A DNA stretch of 46,297 nucleotides from Thalassolituus marinus. Its GTDB lineage: Bacteria; Pseudomonadota; Gammaproteobacteria; Pseudomonadales; Oceanobacteraceae. Of the stretch, positions 41,416 to 46,297 are shown piece by piece (position 1 is the stretch's first letter; each line of letters starts with the position of its first letter). The DNA lies in contig NZ_JAEDAH010000049.1 of the NCBI RefSeq assembly GCF_020320395.1, forward strand, positions 1 through 46,297, given 5' to 3'. Under the pieces are notes generated by a model. The model was not told the origin of the DNA. It saw nothing but the letters and a program-made list of their open reading frames with translations, and ran no database searches. The translations under genes and the position numbers were made by a program.

Positions 41416-41443
41416 CCAGCAAATCGGCGTTCTAGGGGACATA

Positions 41444-41469
41444 GTGACAAAAAGTGTCACACCGTGTGA
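41444..41469. promoter_or_regulatory. Two overlapping inverted repeats, candidate operator
   Basis: GTGACA-AAAAG-TGTCAC (41444-41460) and TCACAC-C-GTGTGA (41457-41469) overlap and share a TCAC half-site, giving three consecutive half-sites. The spacing does not fit CRP/Vfr (TGTGA-N6-TCACA). A regulator that binds cooperatively is a reasonable guess. Confidence 0.45.
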
Positions 41470-41713
41470 TGTGTAAAATATTTGTGTATTTTTGTAACAA
41501 GGTACGTTCGTACGACAAATAAATGGCAGAAATAGTGGTAATTCATTAGTCCTGTATCGGACTCATTCTTATTATCAAAAGCTATTAAGAGCGGCTACCG
41601 GTGCGTACATTGCAGATAATGACGATGGCGTATTCTGTCTGCCTGCTAAAGCGATAGAAGATGGGCTGAAAGGGTGGATGGGTGTAGGTACAGGCACCGC
41701 TCGTTCGTCAGGC

Positions 41714-41741
41714 ACAAAAAAACCGGCCGAAGCCGGTTTTT
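41714..41741 (-). terminator. Terminator of the DcaP-like porin gene
   Basis: On the minus strand CCGGC-TTCG-GCCGG is flanked by A5 and followed by seven T: an intrinsic terminator with a UUCG tetraloop, 15 bases past the porin stop codon. The plus strand also has a T5 run. Confidence 0.9.
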
Positions 41742-41755
41742 CCCACTTTCTGAGA

Positions 41756-42859
41756 TCAGAAAGAGTATTTGGCAGTGAAGTGGATGCGACTCATGTCTCC
41801 CTCAACGCCATCTTTGTCGATGTTGGCCATTGTGTATTCCACGCCCACGCCATAGGTTACTGCCTTGGTTGGAGAATACATCAGGTTAAGACGAGTGCTA
41901 TTTGAGGAACGTTCAACGCCATCATCTTGTTCTGCATCATACATGGAGTAAGCCAGGGTACTTCGCATCTGGCTGTTCCAATGGTGACGATAAGCTACGA
42001 AAGCACCAGTTACATCCGTTGGCTCTATGGAGCTTCCGGATGTGATGGCATCAGGAAGTTGAGATAAGCCAACGTAGCGTGAAACGTTACCTGTGGTATA
42101 GCTGAATTTCAGATCATCGCCGCCGACCATAATCTTGCCGGACACGTTAATACCGAAGCCGTTAGCGGATTCATCAACACCTGCACCATCCTGGGTAGCG
42201 AACTGGCGTGCAATGGCGGAAACAGTAAATGCATGGTCTCCCATTTTCATGTTATAGCGGGCAACGATATCTGGAAGGGTGTTGTCATCAGTTAACGCTG
42301 TATCACCTGATCCGTCCAGTGTCGTATTGGCATTTTCCAATGCGAACTGGAAGTCCCCCATGGTGTAACGAATCTGTGGTTGACGGGCAAACACAGTGCC
42401 GTCACTGACACCAAGAAAGTCAACTGTTTCTGGCAAGGCGCCAGTGTTCATGAAGGTTGTCCAAGTCTGACCAAAGGTCAGGTTACCATAGTTGAAGAAA
42501 GCATGGCGTAGACGTGGGGCGTAGGCGTTGGTGATACGCTCAGTACCTTGGCCGGAAGCCAGAAAATCCATTTCGAAAAATGCTGTAACTTTCTCACCAT
42601 TGTCCAGTGTTGAAACTGATTTGAGGTTGAATCGCGAGGATTTAGCATTCATATCAAAGCTGGTGGTTTCGTCGCCGCCAGTCGGGATGGCAGCAGGGAC
42701 GTAAAAGTCTTCACCAAGACCGACAGTCAGCGGGCCGTCCGAGTACGTACTCATCATGGCGTCAAGTTTAACGTAGCCACCAAATGTGAATTCGGTGTTT
42801 GCTGCCTGTACCGCCAGTGGCAGTGCGCTCGCCAGCAGGACTAATGAGGTTTTGCGCAT
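41756..42859 (-). CDS. DcaP-like trimeric outer-membrane porin
   Basis: From the ATG at 42859, with a strong site (AAGGAG, 6-7 bases), the protein has 367 residues with a signal peptide (MRKTSLVLLASALPLAVQA). The start of the mature protein, FTFGGYVKLDAMMSTYSDG, and the later LTFGQTWTTFMNTG are marks of the DcaP family, which carries dicarboxylates and similar organic acids in Acinetobacter. The C-terminal residue is Phe (FTAKYSF), the BAM signature. Divergence from acs across a 533-base gap suggests a role in uptake of acetate or other short acids; that link is inference. Confidence 0.9.
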   Translation of the reverse strand: MRKTSLVLLASALPLAVQAANTEFTFGGYVKLDAMMSTYSDGPLTVGLGEDFYVPAAIPTGGDETTSFDMNAKSSRFNLKSVSTLDNGEKVTAFFEMDFLASGQGTERITNAYAPRLRHAFFNYGNLTFGQTWTTFMNTGALPETVDFLGVSDGTVFARQPQIRYTMGDFQFALENANTTLDGSGDTALTDDNTLPDIVARYNMKMGDHAFTVSAIARQFATQDGAGVDESANGFGINVSGKIMVGGDDLKFSYTTGNVSRYVGLSQLPDAITSGSSIEPTDVTGAFVAYRHHWNSQMRSTLAYSMYDAEQDDGVERSSNSTRLNLMYSPTKAVTYGVGVEYTMANIDKDGVEGDMSRIHFTAKYSF

Positions 42860-43392
42860 GTCGCTCTCCTTATTATCGTAGTTGTGCCTGCTCACTATGG
42901 TGCACGCTTTCAGTGCTTAGAAATTAGCCAAAGGTCGAAGCCTGTGCCGACTAAGTAATAGTACCTACTAACTTCCAAGTGCTTATACGCGGTGGTTTCG
43001 GGGCTGAGGCCAGCTATTGATACGTGTTCAGGGAGGGGGCAATCACGTCGATTTAGTCTGTGTCCTCAGAGGAAAAAATCACACTCTGTTGTGTTCGTGG
43101 TATACACGAATGATCGCTTTTTCCATATATTTCAAGGGGATATGATTTTGCCTGGCAACATGAGAACGGTGTTTGCTGTTAGTACGGCTGGGTAGCCCTT
43201 TTCTCAGCAAACTGTGGTTGTTGAATATCAGGACGGAGTAATCGCTGGAATGCCCGATTACAGTGCATTCCGGCATGAATAGACCATTGTCTAATTTTGA
43301 CACAGTCAGCCTGCAACCAATATGGATGACAGGATATAGACAAGTGCGCAGACGCATTTAGCGAGCTAAAAATAATCATTCGGGAGAACGCT
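42860..43392. promoter_or_regulatory. Divergent regulatory region between porin and acs
   Basis: This 533-base stretch holds no supported gene. It must contain the porin promoter (minus) and the acs promoter (plus). The most notable element is TTCGTG-GTATA-CACGAA (43094-43110), a perfect 6-bp inverted repeat that could be an operator. A 17-codon frame at 43142-43195 is not supported. No RpoN (-24/-12) site was found by eye. Confidence 0.5.
43094..43110. promoter_or_regulatory. Inverted repeat upstream of acs
   Basis: TTCGTG and CACGAA flank GTATA. It lies 283 bases upstream of acs and 235 bases from the porin start; a regulator-binding site for the NarL-type regulator is possible but untested. 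Confidence 0.35.
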
Positions 43393-45342
43393 ATGAGCGA
43401 TCAGAAGGTTTATCCGGTTAAACAGGAATTTGCGGATTCCAGCTGGATTAACAACGAGAAATATCTGCAGATGTACCAGCAGTCTGTTATTAACCCAGAA
43501 GGTTTCTGGCGTGAACAGGCTGAGCAGCGCATCGACTGGATTAAGCCATTTACCAAAGTACGTAACGTATCGTTCGACGATCACAACGTTAGCATTCGCT
43601 GGTTTGAAGACGGTACGCTGAACGTGTCTGCCAACTGTCTGGATCGTCATCTGGAAACCCGTGGCGATCAGACGGCGATTATCTGGGAAGGTGATGAGCC
43701 GGATCAGGATCGTCATATTACCTATAAAGAGTTGCATGAAGAGGTCTCCCGCTTCGCCAACGCTCTGCGTGGTCAGGGTGTGCGCAAAGGTGACGTGGTG
43801 TGCATTTACATGCCAATGATCCCGGAAGCGGCCGTGGCTATGCTGGCCTGTACACGTATCGGTGCCATTCACTCTGTTGTATTTGGTGGTTTCTCACCGG
43901 ACGCGCTGGCCGGTCGTATCGAAGACAGTAACGCTAAAGTGGTTATCACTTCTGATGAAGGCGTTCGTGGCGGTAAGCACGTGCCGCTGAAAGCTAACGT
44001 CGATGAGGCTCTGACACATCCGACCATTCGTACTCTGGAAAAGGTTATTGTGGTTAAGCGCACCGGTTCTGACGTTGCCTGGCACCCTGCGCGGGATGTC
44101 TGGTACCACGACCTGGTATCAATTGCGTCCCCGCACTGCCCACCTGAAGAGATGAATGCGGAGGACCCGCTGTTTATTCTTTATACCTCGGGTTCAACCG
44201 GTAAGCCGAAGGGTGTTGTTCACACCAGTGGTGGCTACATGGTGTGGGCGTCGATTACTCATCAGTATGTTTTTGATTACCACGATGGTGATATTTACTG
44301 GTGTACAGCAGACGTGGGCTGGATTACCGGTCATACCTACCTGTTGTATGGACCGCTGGCGAATGGCGGCATCACACTGATGTGTGAAGGTGTTCCGAAC
44401 TATCCGGATATCAACCGTTTCTCGCAAATTGTCGATAAGCATCAGGTTAACATTCTGTACACCGCACCAACGGCAATCCGTTCTCTGATGGCCGAAGGCC
44501 GTAAAGCAGTTGAAGGAACCCATCGTGAGTCACTGCGCCTGCTGGGCTCAGTGGGTGAGCCAATTAACCCGGAAGCCTGGCAGTGGTATTACGATGTGAT
44601 CGGCGAACAGAATTGTCCGATTGTGGATACCTGGTGGCAAACCGAAACCGGCGGCATCATGATTACTCCGCTGCCGGGTGCAACTGACATGAAACCTGGT
44701 TCTGCGACCCGTCCATTCTTTGGTGTACAGCCAGCACTGGTGGATAACGCCGGCATGATGCTGGATGGTGCGACTGACGGTAATCTGGTGATTGTGGATA
44801 GCTGGCCAGGTCAGGCACGTACGGTGTACGGCGATCATGACCGCTTTGTTCAGACATACTTCTCTACCTTCCGTGGAATGTACTTCACTGGCGACGGTGC
44901 CCGTCGTGATGAGGATGGTTACTACTGGATTACCGGTCGTGTGGACGATGTTATTAACGTTTCGGGTCACCGCATGGGTACTGCCGAGGTAGAAAGCTCA
45001 CTGGTTGCGCATCCGAAAGTGGCGGAGGCTGCAGTGGTTGGCTATCCGCATGACATCAAAGGTCAGGGCATTTATGTCTATGTGACCCTGAACTCGGGAG
45101 AGCAGGCCAGTGATGAACTGGTGAAAGAGCTGCGCAACTGGGTACGTACGGATATTGGTCCGGTGGCTACACCAGACCTGATTCAGATCACGCCTGGGCT
45201 GCCTAAAACCCGTTCCGGCAAGATCATGCGTCGTATTCTGCGTAAGATTGCAGCGAACGAACATGACTCTCTGGGAGATATCTCAACGCTGGCGGATCCG
45301 TCTGTTGTCGATACCCTGGTAGACGAACGTCTAAATCGCTGA
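43393..45342 (+). CDS. acs: Acetyl-CoA synthetase
   Basis: Acs converts acetate, ATP and CoA to acetyl-CoA in two steps, the high-affinity acetate route. The 649-residue protein has the AMP-binding motif [18 protein letters not shown], the [10 protein letters not shown] segment, [20 protein letters not shown], and the C-terminal [13 protein letters not shown], whose lysine is the site of reversible acetylation in Salmonella Acs. The ATG at 43393 has GGGAG about 7 bases upstream. It precedes a NarL-type regulator and is divergent from the porin. Confidence 0.97.
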   Translation: MSDQKVYPVKQEFADSSWINNEKYLQMYQQSVINPEGFWREQAEQRIDWIKPFTKVRNVSFDDHNVSIRWFEDGTLNVSANCLDRHLETRGDQTAIIWEGDEPDQDRHITYKELHEEVSRFANALRGQGVRKGDVVCIYMPMIPEAAVAMLACTRIGAIHSVVFGGFSPDALAGRIEDSNAKVVITSDEGVRGGKHVPLKANVDEALTHPTIRTLEKVIVVKRTGSDVAWHPARDVWYHDLVSIASPHCPPEEMNAEDPLFILYTSGSTGKPKGVVHTSGGYMVWASITHQYVFDYHDGDIYWCTADVGWITGHTYLLYGPLANGGITLMCEGVPNYPDINRFSQIVDKHQVNILYTAPTAIRSLMAEGRKAVEGTHRESLRLLGSVGEPINPEAWQWYYDVIGEQNCPIVDTWWQTETGGIMITPLPGATDMKPGSATRPFFGVQPALVDNAGMMLDGATDGNLVIVDSWPGQARTVYGDHDRFVQTYFSTFRGMYFTGDGARRDEDGYYWITGRVDDVINVSGHRMGTAEVESSLVAHPKVAEAAVVGYPHDIKGQGIYVYVTLNSGEQASDELVKELRNWVRTDIGPVATPDLIQITPGLPKTRSGKIMRRILRKIAANEHDSLGDISTLADPSVVDTLVDERLNR

Positions 45343-45368
45343 TTGCCGGATATGTAGTATCTGTCACG

Positions 45369-45402
45369 AAAACTGCCCCGGGATTTTTCTCTGGGCAGTT
45401 TT
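45369..45402 (+). terminator. Terminator after acs
   Basis: AAAACTGCCC (45369-45378) and GGGCAGTTTT (45393-45402) form a 10-bp stem with a 14-base loop. The T run at the end is short, so efficiency is uncertain. Confidence 0.6.
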
Positions 45403-45478
45403 CTGCTTTAAACCGGGTATACTTCAGAAATAACAATAATCATGTCATTGGAACGGTGACAGATCTCCGGAGGGGATG

Positions 45479-46153
45479 ATGCAGCTCGCTCAGAAAATTA
45501 TCATTGCTGATGACCATCCATTGTTTCGTACTGCTATGCAGCAGGCCGTAAAACAGTTGGTTCCTGATGTCACAATTGAACAGGCCGAGTCGTTGCCTGA
45601 ACTACAGCAGGTTGTTGAACAGCATAAGGATGCCGATCTGGTATTGCTTGATTTGCAGATGCCGGGTGCTCACGGTTATTCCGGTCTGGTCTTTCTGCGT
45701 TCGCATTATCCGGAAATTCCTGTGATTGTTGTTTCGGCCTGTGAAGACCCTGCAATTATGTGTCAGGCCATCGACCATGAAGCTTCGGGCTACATTCCGA
45801 AATCTTCACCGCTGGATCATATTGCAAAAGCCATTGAACAAGTGCTTCAGGGCGATATTTATTTACCGGATGTTGCTCGCCGTCATCAGCATCAGCCAAA
45901 CCAGAATGCACTGGATCTGGCGGAGCGTCTGGCGAGTCTTACGCCGCAGCAATTCCGTGTTCTGACCATGATGGCGGAGGGTATGCTGAATAAACAGATT
46001 GCCTACGATCTGGATGTCAGTGAAGCGACCATTAAAGCTCACGTTACGGCCATTTTCCGTAAGCTTGGCGTACGTACTCGCACACAGGCCGTTATTGCTG
46101 TACAGAGCCTGGATATTGAAAAACCCGAAGCGGCTATGAGCGGCCAGGGATAA
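45479..46153 (+). CDS. NarL/FixJ-type response regulator, CrbR/ErdR-like
   Basis: The 224-residue protein has a receiver with the acidic pair DD (in IIIADDHPLFR), phospho-acceptor Asp in LVLLDLQMPG (about residue 58), a Lys near SGYIPKSS, and a LuxR-type helix-turn-helix at about 155-205 (LTPQQFRVLTMMAEGMLNKQIA, AHVTAIFRKLGV; split here by key parts only). It lies directly downstream of acs, as in bacteria where the CrbS/CrbR pair controls acs. The ATG at 45479 has GGAGG 5 bases upstream; an ATG at 45476 is too close. The CrbS-type kinase is not in the window. Confidence 0.88.
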   Translation: MQLAQKIIIADDHPLFRTAMQQAVKQLVPDVTIEQAESLPELQQVVEQHKDADLVLLDLQMPGAHGYSGLVFLRSHYPEIPVIVVSACEDPAIMCQAIDHEASGYIPKSSPLDHIAKAIEQVLQGDIYLPDVARRHQHQPNQNALDLAERLASLTPQQFRVLTMMAEGMLNKQIAYDLDVSEATIKAHVTAIFRKLGVRTRTQAVIAVQSLDIEKPEAAMSGQG

Positions 46154-46189
46154 TCTGAGAGCATAAAAAAGCTGGCCACCGCCCACTGC

Positions 46190-46266
46190 TGTCCCACAGT
46201 TTTAAAACTATCTGTTTTCTATAAACGACTTTTAAATCCGCAATGCCTTCTGCCTCCCAGGGGAAC
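46190..46266 (-). repeat. Edge repeat, copy 2 (inverted)
   Basis: The reverse complement of this stretch matches 1-77 at 72 of 77 positions, with changes at a GA/GC site and in the AAACAGATAGT versus AAACCGATATC part. On its strand it is followed after the divergence point by a T run (46165-46170 as A6 on the plus strand), so copy 2 also resembles a transcript 3' end reading into the window. The copy continues outward to an 8-bp inverted repeat at 46257-46277 (CCAGGGGA/TCCCCTGG). Identity unknown. Confidence 0.75.
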
Positions 46267-46277
46267 TTATCCCCTGG
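46257..46277. repeat. Perfect inverted repeat at the window end
   Basis: CCAGGGGA (46257-46264), ACTTA, TCCCCTGG (46270-46277) form an 8-bp hairpin that lies partly inside the edge repeat. The matching part of copy 1 is cut by the left edge of the window, so I cannot tell whether that copy has it too. Confidence 0.6.
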
Positions 46278-46297
46278 CCGGCAGGGCCGACCCCAGC

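Larger units (their letters stand above)
41208..41713. promoter_or_regulatory. AT-rich intergenic region upstream of the surface operon
   Basis: No gene is recognised in this roughly 500-base stretch. It contains several inverted repeats (41402-41415, 41444-41460, 41457-41469, 41502-41513) and a polypyrimidine tract on the minus strand at about 41255-41271. A weak minus-strand promoter candidate is TTGACT (41277-41272) with TAAAAA at 41253-41248. An open frame without a start codon runs on the plus strand from 41498 and is not a supported gene. Confidence 0.5.

Noticed and set aside
41444-41460. CRP/Vfr binding site
   Set aside because: The half-sites GTGAC and GTCAC are separated by the wrong distance for TGTGA-N6-TCACA.
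41498-41905. Plus-strand open frame through the porin terminator, with ATG at 41678
   Set aside because: It runs through a strong terminator into the antisense of the porin gene, has no start near the beginning, and resembles nothing known.
42992-43195. 67-codon frame upstream of acs, with a 17-codon inner frame starting at 43142 behind GGGG
   Set aside because: The long frame has no signal or domain. The inner ATG is only two bases from the purine run and the peptide has no leader-peptide features.

Overview
The window looks like chromosomal DNA of a marine gammaproteobacterium, probably of the Oceanospirillaceae type (Thalassolituus/Oceanobacter-like). Evidence is the complete System I cytochrome c maturation operon next to fliK/flhB-like genes, a DcaP-type porin beside acs and a NarL-type regulator, two diguanylate cyclases, and the style of the protein sequences. 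The genus is inferred from memory of gene neighbourhoods, not from a search. No tRNA, rRNA, CRISPR array, transposase or prophage gene is visible.

Layout. 1-77 and 46190-46266 hold two inverted copies of one repeat (72 of 77 positions identical by eye), so the window edges probably coincide with a dispersed repeat. 0.1-7.8 kb: a TPR-like lipoprotein, a membrane-anchored receiver protein, a FieF-type cation exporter, an envelope protein of unknown function, an AlkB-like dioxygenase, cysK and a membrane diguanylate cyclase. 6.9-12.3 kb: a minus-strand operon bax-like - pilZ - ackA - pta - acyltransferase. 12.5-18.8 kb: a response-regulator diguanylate cyclase, small conserved proteins, a hot-dog thioesterase-like protein, an OlsB-like N-acyltransferase, a thioredoxin-like protein, hemN with a possible FNR/Anr site, and a TetR regulator. 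18.8-20.9 kb: fliK and an flhB C-terminus-like gene. 21.0-27.8 kb: ccmABCDEFGHI. 27.9-30.0 kb: an outer-membrane-like protein and a DUF2804 protein.

30.2-41.2 kb is the most unusual part: an 11-kb minus-strand operon of secreted proteins built from DUF11/TIGR01451-like beta domains. It ends in a 1955-residue protein with Cna-B-like, DUF11-like, central OmpA-like and Ig-like segments and a long C-terminal beta-barrel-like region. Three of the proteins share an N-terminal module and four finish in a similar final beta strand. This reads as a self-contained cell-surface structure or export system for which I know no described function. Its first gene is split in two by an apparent single-base frameshift near 39,765.

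41.7-46.2 kb is an acetate-use block: a DcaP-like porin, divergent acs (acetyl-CoA synthetase) and a NarL/FixJ-type regulator resembling CrbR/ErdR. Together with ackA-pta, the window carries both the low-affinity and high-affinity acetate routes. A second theme is c-di-GMP signalling: two GGDEF proteins with intact inhibitory sites, and a PilZ protein in the acetate operon.
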